10,928 nt of DNA, from the NCBI GenBank assembly GCA_018712225.1, contig DVHH01000063.1:1-10928 (forward strand), written 5' to 3'. Below, piece by piece: positions 1 to 5,987 of this stretch; position 1 is the first letter of the stretch, and the number at the start of each line of letters is the position of its first letter. The position numbers were made by a program, and so were the translations under genes. Origin of the DNA: Scatomorpha intestinigallinarum (GTDB taxonomy: Bacteria; Bacillota; Clostridia; Oscillospirales; Oscillospiraceae). The notes under the pieces were generated by a model. The model did not search any database. It was not told the DNA's origin and saw only the letters and a program-made list of their open reading frames with translations.

Positions 1-161
1 AGATAAAGGCCAACGTGGAGGCCAACGCCTTCCGTCAGCCCCCGAAGTGGCTTGAGTATGATGCCGCCAACATGATCGCCAAGGTGACTGCTGTCCCCGC
101 CCGTGAGGACATAGACCTGCCGATAGAGGAGCACCTCATCGTCGAGCTCTATTCCAAGTGA
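1..161 (+). CDS. rpsD: 30S ribosomal protein S4, C-terminal 53 residues (partial)
   Basis: Only the 3' end of the gene lies in the window; the first complete codon starts at position 3 and the gene stops at TGA 159-161. The visible protein ends in PAREDIDLPIEEHLIVELYSK-type sequence, the highly conserved C-terminus of bacterial S4. S4 binds 16S rRNA early in 30S assembly and in many bacteria represses its own operon. Its position immediately before rpoA and rplQ is the standard alpha-operon order, which supports the call. The 80 bases to rpoA contain no obvious terminator, so cotranscription is expected. I see no sign of damage in the part that is present. Confidence 0.96.
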   Translation, partial: IKANVEANAFRQPPKWLEYDAANMIAKVTAVPAREDIDLPIEEHLIVELYSK

Positions 162-241
162 TAAAAAAACCCTCGATTGGAAAGCTGAACAACGCGCGCG
201 CCCCCCAATGGCGCAAATTTTAAAGGAGGGTTAGTTCGCAA

Positions 242-1192
242 ATGATTGAAATAGAAAAGCCGCGTATCGAGTGCATCGAAACTCCGACGGACGATTCTTA
301 CGGCAAGTATGTTATCGAGCCTTTGGAGCGCGGCTACGGCACGACTTTGGGCAACTCTCTCCGTCGGGTGCTCCTGTCCTCGCTGCCCGGCACGGCAGTG
401 ACGTCTATCAGGATATCCGGCATCCAGCATGAGTTTTCCGCAATACCCGGCGTGAAGGAGGACGTCACCGAGATCGTCCTCAACATCAAGCGCATAATTG
501 CCCGGCTGCACAGCGATGAGCCGAAGACGGTGTACATCGAGGCCTCGGGCGAGGGCGAAGTCACGGCGGGCGACATCAAGGCCGACGGCGAGGTCGAGAT
601 CCTGAACCCTGAGCTGCACATCGCGACTCTGGGCCCCGACGCTTCGCTGTCCATGGAGCTGACCCTTGACCACGGCAGAGGCTACGTCCCGGCGGACAAG
701 AACAAGAATCCGCAGCAGATAATAGGCACCATTCCCGTGGACTCTATCTATACGCCCGTTCTGAAGGTCAACTACGCCGTGGAGAACACCCGTGTCGGCA
801 ACCAGACGGACTTTGACAAGCTGACTCTTGAGGTCTGGACAGACAGGACCATATCCCCGCGCGACGCCGTGTCGCTGGGCGCGAAGATCCTGGTGGACCA
901 CTTCACGCTGTTCACCGACCTCTCTGACAGCATCGGCAGCCGCTCCACGGTCGTCGAGAAGGTCGAGACCCAGCGGGACAAGGTGCTCGAAATGACCATT
1001 GAAGAGCTGGACCTCTCGGTCCGCAGCTTCAACTGCCTCAAGCGCGCCAACATCAACACTGTCGAGGACCTTATCAGCAAGACTCAGGACGAGATGATAA
1101 AGGTTCGCAATCTGGGCCGGAAGTCCCTGGAAGAGGTCGAGCACAAGCTCGCCATGATGGGACTGAGCCTGGCCAGCGACGACAACCAGTAA
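242..1192 (+). CDS. rpoA: DNA-directed RNA polymerase subunit alpha
   Basis: The 316-residue protein is full length for the family. It dimerises to nucleate assembly of beta and beta' in the core polymerase. The N-terminal domain (about 1-230) carries the assembly motif GTTLGNSLRRVLLSS near residues 33-47. The C-terminal domain (about 250-310) has the DNA- and activator-contacting stretch SVRSFNCLKRANI, where R261 matches the UP-element arginine of E. coli (R265), followed by the NLGRKSLEEV helix-hairpin-helix. The start is ATG 242, preceded by AAAGGAGGG at 222-230 with good spacing. rplQ follows after 13 bases, so the two are cotranscribed. A long open frame on the opposite strand is a coding shadow. 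Confidence 0.99.
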   Translation: MIEIEKPRIECIETPTDDSYGKYVIEPLERGYGTTLGNSLRRVLLSSLPGTAVTSIRISGIQHEFSAIPGVKEDVTEIVLNIKRIIARLHSDEPKTVYIEASGEGEVTAGDIKADGEVEILNPELHIATLGPDASLSMELTLDHGRGYVPADKNKNPQQIIGTIPVDSIYTPVLKVNYAVENTRVGNQTDFDKLTLEVWTDRTISPRDAVSLGAKILVDHFTLFTDLSDSIGSRSTVVEKVETQRDKVLEMTIEELDLSVRSFNCLKRANINTVEDLISKTQDEMIKVRNLGRKSLEEVEHKLAMMGLSLASDDNQ

Positions 1193-1205
1193 GGAGGAAA
1201 CCACA

Positions 1206-1547
1206 ATGCCCGGTACAAGGAAACTCGGCAAGCCGACTGCGGCGCGCATGGCCATGCTGCGTCAGCAGGTGACTGATCTCCTCGACAAGGGCCGGATGGA
1301 GACGACCTTCACCCGCGCCAAGGAGATCCAGCCGCTGGCCGAGAAAATGATAAGCCTCGGCAAGCAGAAGGACATGGCGGCCTACCGTCAGGCCCTGAGC
1401 TTCATCACCCGCGAGGACGTGGCGCACAAGGTCTTCAACGAGACCGCGGCGAAGTATGCCGACCGCAACGGCGGCTACACCCGCGTCACCCGCATCGGCC
1501 CCCGCCGCGGCGACGCCGCCGAGATGGCCGTCATCGAGCTCGTGTGA
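1206..1547 (+). CDS. rplQ: 50S ribosomal protein L17
   Basis: The 113-residue protein matches the usual length of bacterial L17 (about 110-130). It begins with the conserved RKLGKPTAARMAMLRQQVTDLL and contains the GRMETTFTRAKEIQPLAEKMI core. It ends with GGYTRVTRIGPRRGDAAEMAVIEL, the typical L17 C-terminus. L17 sits near the exit of the peptide tunnel of the large subunit. The ATG at 1206 is preceded by AAGGAGG at 1192-1198. It is the last gene of the alpha operon here: a strong intrinsic terminator begins 18 bases after its stop. Confidence 0.99.
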   Translation: MPGTRKLGKPTAARMAMLRQQVTDLLDKGRMETTFTRAKEIQPLAEKMISLGKQKDMAAYRQALSFITREDVAHKVFNETAAKYADRNGGYTRVTRIGPRRGDAAEMAVIELV

Positions 1548-1564
1548 GCGAGAAATAAACAGTG

Positions 1565-1595
1565 AAAGCCCCCGAGCTATGCTCGGGGGCTTTTT
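1565..1595 (+). terminator. Intrinsic terminator of the rpsD-rpoA-rplQ operon
   Basis: A perfect 13-bp stem (AAAGCCCCCGAGC at 1565-1577 pairing with 1581-1593) closes a three-base TAT loop and runs into a TTTTT tract at 1591-1595. This is a classic Rho-independent terminator placed directly after rplQ. Confidence 0.95.
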
Positions 1596-1648
1596 GCACA
1601 GCCGCAGACCTCCGTACCCAGCGAGTGCGGGGATTTGGGACTTGCGTA

Positions 1649-1679
1649 TTGACGGGGGGCCGAAATTGTGGTGTAATAT
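1649..1679 (+). promoter_or_regulatory. Candidate sigma-A promoter for the CNNM/CorC-like gene
   Basis: TTGACG at 1649-1654 is followed after 17 bases by TGTAAT at 1672-1677; an overlapping TAATAT at 1674-1679 would give a 19-base spacer. It lies after the rplQ terminator and before the next gene, where a promoter is needed. The predicted start near 1684 would leave a transcript leader of about 145 bases before the coding region. Confidence 0.55.
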
Positions 1680-1699
1680 CTCAAAAGGAGTATTTGACC

Positions 1700-1762
1700 T
1701 TGACTATGGTTGATGAAAGCGCCGCCGGCGCTGAGGCCGGCTGTACAGCTCAATATTCGTAA
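1700..1762 (+). CDS. Possible 20-codon leader peptide
   Basis: A short frame opens at TTG 1700 (or ATG 1706) and ends at TAA 1760-1762. It would encode MTMVDESAAGAEAGCTAQYS. AAAGGAG at 1684-1690 lies nine bases before the TTG, a good Shine-Dalgarno spacing. It sits between a candidate promoter and a terminator-like hairpin whose 5' arm begins four bases after the stop, the arrangement expected of a translated leader controlling attenuation. Against it: if transcription starts near 1684, the binding site would be at the extreme 5' end of the RNA. The peptide matches no family I recognise and has no run of one regulatory codon. Part of its sequence also lies in a small hairpin (AGCGCC 1718-1723 with GGCGCT 1727-1732). 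Confidence 0.3.
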   Translation: MTMVDESAAGAEAGCTAQYS

Positions 1763-1766
1763 TCGA

Positions 1767-1814
1767 GCGTTCACGCCTTCCGCCGCCGGCGGAGGGCGCG
1801 GACGCATTTTATTT
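1767..1814 (+). promoter_or_regulatory. Terminator-like hairpin directly before the ribosome binding site (attenuator candidate)
   Basis: The outer arm GCGTTC (1767-1772) pairs with GGACGC (1800-1805, one G-U). After one A-C mismatch, CGCCTTCCGCC (1774-1784) pairs with GGCGGAGGGCG (1788-1798, one U-G) around a GCC loop. This gives 17 paired positions. ATTTTATTT follows at 1806-1814 and GGGAGG, the ribosome binding site of the next gene, begins at 1815. The 11-mer CGCCGCCGGCG at the hairpin core also occurs at 1720-1730, so alternative pairings are possible. Stem and U-rich tail look like an intrinsic terminator placed inside the gene's own 5' leader. Confidence 0.55.
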
Positions 1815-1828
1815 GGGAGGTTTGATCC

Positions 1829-2890
1829 TTGAAGACAATCGCATGGCAGCTTGTACTCCAGGTAGTGCTCATTGCCCTCAACGCCGTCTTTGCCTGCGCC
1901 GAGATAGCCGTTATCTCGGCAAAGGACGCCCGTATCGCCGCCCTCGCCCAGGAGGGCGACCGCCGCGCCGTCCGGCTGGCCCGCCTGACCAACCAGCCGG
2001 CCCGCTTTCTCGCCACCATCCAGGTCGCCATTACGCTCTCCGGCTTCCTGGGCAGCGCGTTTGCCGCCGATAACTTCTCTGAGCCGCTCGTGGACTGGAT
2101 CATCAGCCTCGGCGTCACGGTCAATATCAAGGTCCTGGACAGTATTTCAGTTGTGGTGATAACGCTGGTGCTCTCGTATCTCACGCTGATTTTTGGAGAG
2201 CTAGTGCCGAAGCGCCTGGCCATGAAAAACGCGGAAGGCCTTGCCCTGGCGCTCTCCGGGCTCGTGACGTTTATTTCAATAGTGTTCAAGCCCATCGTCT
2301 CTCTGCTGACGGCCTCGACGAACGGCATGCTCCGCCTCCTGCGCGTAGACCCTGACGAGGAGGAAGACGTCTACTCCGAGGAGGAGATACGCATGATGGC
2401 CACCGCGGGCAGCCAGCAGGGCACCATCGGCGAGCAGGAGAATGAATTTATCCAGAACCTTTTTGAATTCGACGACCTGCGCGCGGAGGAGTTTGCCACC
2501 CACCGGACGAAGATGAGCGTCCTCTGGGCCGACGGCACGACCGAGGACTGGGAGAGGGAGATTTTCAGCTCCCGGCACTCGCTATATCCCGTGTGCAGGG
2601 ATACTACAGACAAGGTCGTGGGCATACTGGACATCAAGGACTATTTCGCCCTGCCGGAGCGCAGCGCGCAGGCAGCTATGGCCGGTGCGGTGAAGGAGCC
2701 CTATTTCGTCCCCGAGAGCATCAAGGCCGATGTCCTGTTCAGGCGCATGCGCGAAGGCAGGCTGCGTATAGCCGTCGTGCTCGACGAATACGGCGGCGTC
2801 ACCGGTATCGTCACTCTAAGCGACCTGCTGGAGCTGCTGGTGGGCGACCTCGATTGCTGCGAGAACGAGACAAAAACCGAGGGAAATTAA
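1829..2890 (+). CDS. CNNM/CorC-family membrane protein (DUF21 plus paired CBS domains), short form
   Basis: The family acts in membrane divalent-cation transport or its regulation, often Mg2+ or Co2+ efflux; older names are hemolysin-like or CorC/HlyC. The N-terminal DUF21 domain (about 1-170) has membrane segments near 4-28, 60-80, 103-125 and 137-163 and the conserved GELVPKR at 123-129. An acidic linker (DPDEEEDVYSEEE, 174-186) leads to two CBS motifs, about 215-275 and 285-343; the second has VVLDEYGGVTGIVTLSDLLE. At 353 residues it is shorter than the usual 420-450. It ends just after the second CBS and lacks the C-terminal CorC_HlyC domain; I saw no continuation in other frames. The start is TTG 1829, eight bases after GGGAGG; no in-frame ATG upstream is better. 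An attenuator-like leader precedes it. The cation is unknown. Confidence 0.85.
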   Translation: MKTIAWQLVLQVVLIALNAVFACAEIAVISAKDARIAALAQEGDRRAVRLARLTNQPARFLATIQVAITLSGFLGSAFAADNFSEPLVDWIISLGVTVNIKVLDSISVVVITLVLSYLTLIFGELVPKRLAMKNAEGLALALSGLVTFISIVFKPIVSLLTASTNGMLRLLRVDPDEEEDVYSEEEIRMMATAGSQQGTIGEQENEFIQNLFEFDDLRAEEFATHRTKMSVLWADGTTEDWEREIFSSRHSLYPVCRDTTDKVVGILDIKDYFALPERSAQAAMAGAVKEPYFVPESIKADVLFRRMREGRLRIAVVLDEYGGVTGIVTLSDLLELLVGDLDCCENETKTEGN

Positions 2891-2920
2891 CAGATTATTG
2901 ATAAATCCCAGGGCCTCTGG

Positions 2921-2929
2921 TGCTATCAT
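2921..2929 (+). promoter_or_regulatory. Candidate extended -10 promoter for the zinc-ribbon to larC operon
   Basis: TGCTATCAT at 2921-2929 fits an extended -10 element (TGN before TATCAT). A TTGATA at 2898-2903 is 20 bases upstream, too far for an ideal -35, which fits a promoter relying on the extended -10. It lies in the 76-base gap between the CNNM gene and the next gene. No clear terminator is visible in this gap, so read-through from the CNNM gene is possible. Confidence 0.4.
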
Positions 2930-2966
2930 TATTATTTGAAGCATGATAATGAAAAGGTGAAACGCA

Positions 2967-3371
2967 ATGCGGGAAAGACTCATTAGATTCATGGCTGGGC
3001 GCAACGGCGCCGACAATCTTTCGAGGGCGGTATCCCTTGTGGTATTAGTGTTGCTTGTCGTGGGCATGTTTGTCCACGGCGACGCGGCGCGCGTGCTCTG
3101 GGTGCTTGCCATCGCGGGCCTGATCTATGTGTACTTCCGCATGTTCTCGCGCAAGGTGTATAAGCGCCGGGCCGAGAACGAGAAATACCTGCGCGCGACG
3201 GCGGGGCTGCGCCTCTACTTCCGCGGCCTGCGCGAGCGCTGGTCCCAGCGGCGGGATTATAAATTTTTCCGCTGCCCCTCCTGCCGCACGCTGCTGCGCG
3301 TGCCGAAGGGCAAGGGCAAGCTGAAAGTAGTCTGCCGCAAGTGCGGAAACTCCTTCATCAAAAAGACCTGA
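2967..3371 (+). CDS. Two-span membrane protein with C-terminal zinc ribbon
   Basis: I do not recognise a named function. The 134-residue protein has two predicted membrane segments (about 19-37 and 42-60), so both ends should be on the same side, probably the cytoplasm given the Arg/Lys-rich flanks. A basic stretch (62-98) leads to a zinc ribbon with CPSC (C103, C106) and CRKC (C123, C126) spaced by 16 residues. This resembles the small zinc-ribbon motif seen in many membrane-anchored bacterial proteins. AAAGGTG at 2954-2960 precedes the ATG. DUF5685 follows after six bases and the J-domain gene overlaps that one, so the three are probably one functional unit. A chaperone-like or quality-control role is only a guess from the J-domain partner. 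Confidence 0.8.
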   Translation: MRERLIRFMAGRNGADNLSRAVSLVVLVLLVVGMFVHGDAARVLWVLAIAGLIYVYFRMFSRKVYKRRAENEKYLRATAGLRLYFRGLRERWSQRRDYKFFRCPSCRTLLRVPKGKGKLKVVCRKCGNSFIKKT

Positions 3372-3377
3372 GGTAAA

Positions 3378-4223
3378 ATGTTCGGCTACGTCATCGCTAA
3401 CAAAGACATAATGACCGAGGCGCAGGAGGCGCGGTACCGCGCCTGCTACTGCGGGCTCTGCCACGCCCTGCGGCGCAGGCACGGTTCGCTCTCGCGCCTG
3501 ACCCTCACCTATGACATGACCTTCCTCGTCCTGCTGCTCGCCTCCATGTACGAGCCGGAGGAGCAGGAGGGCACTTCCCGCTGCGTCATGCACCCCATCC
3601 GCTCTCACGACTGGGTCTCCAGCTGGGTGACGGATTATGCTGCGGACATGAACCTCGCCCTTGCCTACCTGAACTGCATGGACGACTGGAAGGACGAGCG
3701 CCGCTTAATGCGGCGAGCCGAGGCCGGGGTGCTGAGCGAGGAATACTTTTACGTCACGCAGAAATACCCTGAAAAGTGCAAGTTTATAACTGACTGCCTT
3801 GAGGAGCTCTCCGCCATCGAGGCGAGGCGCGACCCCGACCCGGATGCCGGTGCGCGCTGCTTCGGGCGGCTGATGGGCGAGATATTTGCCGAGGGGCCGG
3901 ATGCGCATTGGAGCGAGCGGCTGCGCCTCTTCGGACAGGAACTTGGAGAATTCATATATATAATGGACGCGGTCCTCGACCTCGAGGAAGACAGGGCGCA
4001 GGGACGATATAATCCCGTTGCCGCCTTTGCCGAGGGGAAAACCGAGGACGACCTGCGCTATACCCTCACCATGCTGATAGGCGAGTGCGCCGCCGTGTTT
4101 GAGCGGCTGCCCGTCGTAAGGGACGCGGACATTATGAGAAACATACTCTATTCCGGCGTGTGGCTGCGCTACAACGCCGAGATGGCCCGCAGGCATGGAG
4201 AAGAAGGGGGAGGACCCGCTTGA
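3378..4223 (+). CDS. DUF5685 family protein
   Basis: The 281-residue soluble, mostly helical protein matches the family I know as DUF5685: an MFGYV start, then a YRACYCGLCHAL motif (C23, C25, C28) and a SRLTLTYDMTFLVLLL helix. No function is established to my knowledge. Two acidic motifs stand out. DDWKD at 102-106 fits the DDxxD of isoprenoid-synthase-fold enzymes. DLEEDRAQGRYNP at 201-213 has the spacing of the second aspartate motif of squalene/phytoene synthases (DxxEDxxxGRxY). Cysteine-rich N-terminal motifs may bind metal. The ATG at 3378 follows a weak GAGG. The TGA stop (4221-4223) overlaps the TTG start of the J-domain gene, so the two are translationally coupled. The enzyme-fold idea is inference; the family call is moderately firm. 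Confidence 0.75.
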   Translation: MFGYVIANKDIMTEAQEARYRACYCGLCHALRRRHGSLSRLTLTYDMTFLVLLLASMYEPEEQEGTSRCVMHPIRSHDWVSSWVTDYAADMNLALAYLNCMDDWKDERRLMRRAEAGVLSEEYFYVTQKYPEKCKFITDCLEELSAIEARRDPDPDAGARCFGRLMGEIFAEGPDAHWSERLRLFGQELGEFIYIMDAVLDLEEDRAQGRYNPVAAFAEGKTEDDLRYTLTMLIGECAAVFERLPVVRDADIMRNILYSGVWLRYNAEMARRHGEEGGGPA

Positions 4224-4918
4224 ATCGTGACCCATACGAGGTCCTGGGCGTCTCAAGGGATGCCAGCGACGAGGAGATAAAAACCGCATACCGTACCCTG
4301 GCCAAGAAGTACCACCCGGACCGCAACCCGGGCAACAAGGCCGCTGCGGAAAAGATGAACGAGATAAACGCGGCCTACGACGCGATAAAGAGCGGCCAGG
4401 CCGACAGGTACAGCACCGGCGGAGGCTACGGCTATGGCTACGGCGGCCAGCAGCAGAGCTACGGCGGCCAGCAGCAGTGGGACCCCTGGGGCGCCTGGGG
4501 CGGCTGGCAGCAGCAGAGCGACTGGGGATATTCCGGCGGAGGGGCGCAGTATCAGGAGCGCAACGAGTACCGCGCCGCCGAAAACTACATCCGCGCGCGG
4601 CATTTTCAGGAGGCCATGACCGTGCTCTCCTCCGTTCCCGCCGCGGAGCGCGACGCGCGCTGGTACTTCCTCGCGGGAATCGCCAATTCCGGCCTGGGCA
4701 ACAAGATAACCGCCATGGAATTTGCCCAGCGCGCCGTCCAGCTGGAGCCCGACAACGAGGAATACCGCCGCTTCCTGGACGAGCTGCAGCACGGCGGCAC
4801 GGTGTATACGAACTTCAGCTCCGGCTTCCCCGCCGGGGACTGGATGACGCCGAACAAGCTCTGCCTCGGCCTGTGCGCGGCGCAGTTTTTGCTGAGGTTC
4901 TGCTTTTGCAGGTGCTGA
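4220..4918 (+). CDS. J-domain (DnaJ-like) protein with Gly/Gln/Tyr/Trp-rich linker and helical repeat region
   Basis: The N-terminal J domain (about 3-66) begins RDPYEVLGVSRDASDEEIKTAYR and has the HPD signature at 32-34, so it should stimulate the ATPase of a DnaK/Hsp70. A low-complexity linker (about 72-112) rich in G, Y, Q and W includes a repeated YGGQQQ. A helical region (about 118-200) contains a TPR-like repeat (ITAMEFAQRAVQLEPDNEEYRRFLDEL). The C-terminus has a cluster of five cysteines (about 216-232). There is no DnaJ zinc-finger or substrate-binding domain, so this is a specialised J protein. TTG 4220 is chosen as the start because GGGGGAGG (4206-4213) precedes it at ideal spacing and the J domain begins at once. 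An ATG at 4160 would add 20 unconserved residues. larE follows after two bases. Confidence 0.88.
   Translation: MNRDPYEVLGVSRDASDEEIKTAYRTLAKKYHPDRNPGNKAAAEKMNEINAAYDAIKSGQADRYSTGGGYGYGYGGQQQSYGGQQQWDPWGAWGGWQQQSDWGYSGGGAQYQERNEYRAAENYIRARHFQEAMTVLSSVPAAERDARWYFLAGIANSGLGNKITAMEFAQRAVQLEPDNEEYRRFLDELQHGGTVYTNFSSGFPAGDWMTPNKLCLGLCAAQFLLRFCFCRC
4436..4477 (+). repeat. 21-bp tandem repeat inside the J-protein linker
   Basis: The 20-mer at 4437-4456 is repeated exactly at 4458-4477, a period of 21 bases. It encodes two copies of (G/S)YGGQQQ. A third QQQ at 4509-4517 and further GGY units continue the low-complexity theme. It is an in-frame expansion within a disordered linker, not a mobile or structural DNA repeat. 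Confidence 0.85.
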
Positions 4919-4920
4919 AT

Positions 4921-5667
4921 ATGACGCTTGAGGATTTTTTCGCGCGGCATCCAAGAACCGCGCTCGGCTTCTCCGGCGGCACGGACTCGGCCTATTTGCT
5001 GTACGCGGGCCTGAGCCTGGGCGCGGATGTGAGGCCGTACTACATAAAAACGCAGTTCCAGCCGGAATTTGAGCTTGCGGACGCGAGCCGGCTGGCGCGG
5101 GAGCTCGGCGTGGAGCTCGTCGTCATAGAGGCGGACATCCTCGCCGCAGACACCGTGGCGGAAAACCCGCCGGAACGCTGTTATTACTGCAAACGGACGC
5201 TGTTCTCGCTTCTCGCGGAGCGGGCGGCGTCCGACGGCTATACAGAGCTGCTGGACGGCACCAACGCCTCCGACGACCCGGGTGACAGGCCCGGGACGCG
5301 CGCGCTTGCGGAGCTCGGCGTCCTCTCGCCTTTGCGCGACTGCGGCGTGACGAAGGCGGAGGTGCGCCGCCTCTCGCGCGAAGCGGGGCTTTTCACGCAC
5401 GACAAGCCCTCCTACGCCTGCCTTGCCACGCGCATGCCCGCGGGCCGGAGGATTGAGCCGGAAGCCCTGCGCCGCATCGACGAGGCCGAGGCGCGCCTGC
5501 GCGCCCTGGGCTATGCCGACCTGCGCGTAAGGCTGGAGGAGGGCGGCGCGAGGCTGGAGCTGCCGGAAGGGCAGCTGGAGCGCGCGGTGCGCGAGCGGGA
5601 GCGGCTGCTGGAAGCGCTCGGCGGTTTCGGCCGCGTGTCGCTGGATTTGAGGGGGAGGAAAGTGTGA
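4921..5667 (+). CDS. larE: ATP-dependent sulfur transferase of nickel-pincer cofactor synthesis, three-cysteine type
   Basis: LarE adenylates the LarB product (a pyridine dicarboxylate mononucleotide) and converts its carboxylates to thiocarboxylates, giving the sulfur atoms of the nickel-pincer nucleotide. The PP-loop FSGGTDSA lies at 17-24. NPPERCYYCKRTLF (82-95), LLDGTNASDD (110-119) and PSYACLATR (163-171) are family motifs. At 248 residues it is slightly short but complete. The cysteine in ACLATR (C167) matches the sacrificial cysteine of Lactobacillus plantarum LarE (C176). C87 and C90 form an additional CxxC, so this may be the type that holds a [4Fe-4S] cluster and can turn over. ATG 4921 is three bases after the J-protein stop, with a weak binding site. 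The stop overlaps the larB GTG as GTGA. Confidence 0.93.
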   Translation: MTLEDFFARHPRTALGFSGGTDSAYLLYAGLSLGADVRPYYIKTQFQPEFELADASRLARELGVELVVIEADILAADTVAENPPERCYYCKRTLFSLLAERAASDGYTELLDGTNASDDPGDRPGTRALAELGVLSPLRDCGVTKAEVRRLSREAGLFTHDKPSYACLATRMPAGRRIEPEALRRIDEAEARLRALGYADLRVRLEEGGARLELPEGQLERAVRERERLLEALGGFGRVSLDLRGRKV

Positions 5668-5936
5668 AAAAGCAGGACGTGCTGGAGATACTCCGGGCCG
5701 TGGAGAGCGGCAGGCTGGGTGCTGAGGAGGCTTTTACTAAGCTCAAACTCGCGCCCTTTGAGGACATAGGCTTTGCCAAGGTGGATCACCACCGCGAAAT
5801 GCGCCAGGGCGTGGCCGAGGTGATCTACGGCGCGGGCAAGACGCCGGAGCAGATAGCCAAGATCAGCGCCGCACTTATGGCGGGCGGCGACCGGGTGGTG
5901 CTCATAACCCGCATGGCGCCGGAAGCGGCGGAGTAA
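5664..5936 (+). CDS. larB: LarB N-terminal part, ending at an in-frame TAA
   Basis: This 90-residue frame is the N-terminal domain of LarB, the enzyme that carboxylates and cleaves nicotinate adenine dinucleotide in the first step of nickel-pincer synthesis. Family features are the opening helix (VLEILRAVESGRLGAEEAFTKL), the invariant-looking PFEDIGFAKVDHHREMRQGVAEVIYGAGKT at about 31-60 and LITRMAPE near 80-87. It then meets TAA 5934-5936. Reading on in the same frame gives the rest of a complete LarB, so the two parts together (90 plus 161 residues) equal a normal LarB of about 250. The GTG start at 5664 is preceded by GGGGGAGG (5651-5657) and overlaps the larE stop. Whether this part alone folds and works is unknown; it lacks the catalytic domain. 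Confidence 0.88.
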   Translation: MKKQDVLEILRAVESGRLGAEEAFTKLKLAPFEDIGFAKVDHHREMRQGVAEVIYGAGKTPEQIAKISAALMAGGDRVVLITRMAPEAAE

Positions 5937-5987
5937 GTGGGGGAGAGATTCCCACTTGTGTACGATAGTCTCTCCAAAGTGGGGAGA
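5935..5987 (+). promoter_or_regulatory. Hairpin/pseudoknot candidate at the larB stop codon
   Basis: AAGTGGG (5935-5941, starting inside the TAA) pairs perfectly with CCCACTT (5951-5957). The nine-base loop GGAGAGATT contains a Shine-Dalgarno-like GGAG. Loop bases 5942-5948 (GGAGAGA) are also perfectly complementary to TCTCTCC at 5969-5975, so an H-type pseudoknot can be drawn, with 0, 2 and 11 bases in its connecting loops. The zero-length first loop means a pair or two may open. A second copy of AAGTGGGG at 5977-5984 offers competing pairings for CCCACTT. A GTG (5958) directly follows the first stem. The codons here (CCA CTT GAT AGT AAA AGA ATA) are less GC-rich than those around them. Confidence 0.5.

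Noticed and set aside
149..1255. Long open frame (368 codons) on the minus strand across rpoA
   Set aside because: It mirrors rpoA, which is certain, and its translation resembles no family. High GC and strong codon bias make long antisense frames common here.
1680..1828. M-box or other known Mg2+ riboswitch before the CNNM gene
   Set aside because: I cannot find the multi-helix core of the M-box, and the leader is short. A terminator hairpin alone does not define a riboswitch.
4160..4219. J-domain gene starting at ATG 4160
   Set aside because: The extra 20 residues are Arg-rich and lie within the DUF5685 coding end. The TTG at 4220 has an excellent ribosome binding site and begins the J domain directly.
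5934..5936. Selenocysteine or pyrrolysine insertion at the larB stop
   Set aside because: The codon is TAA, not TGA or TAG, and no cysteine or catalytic residue is expected at that place in LarB.
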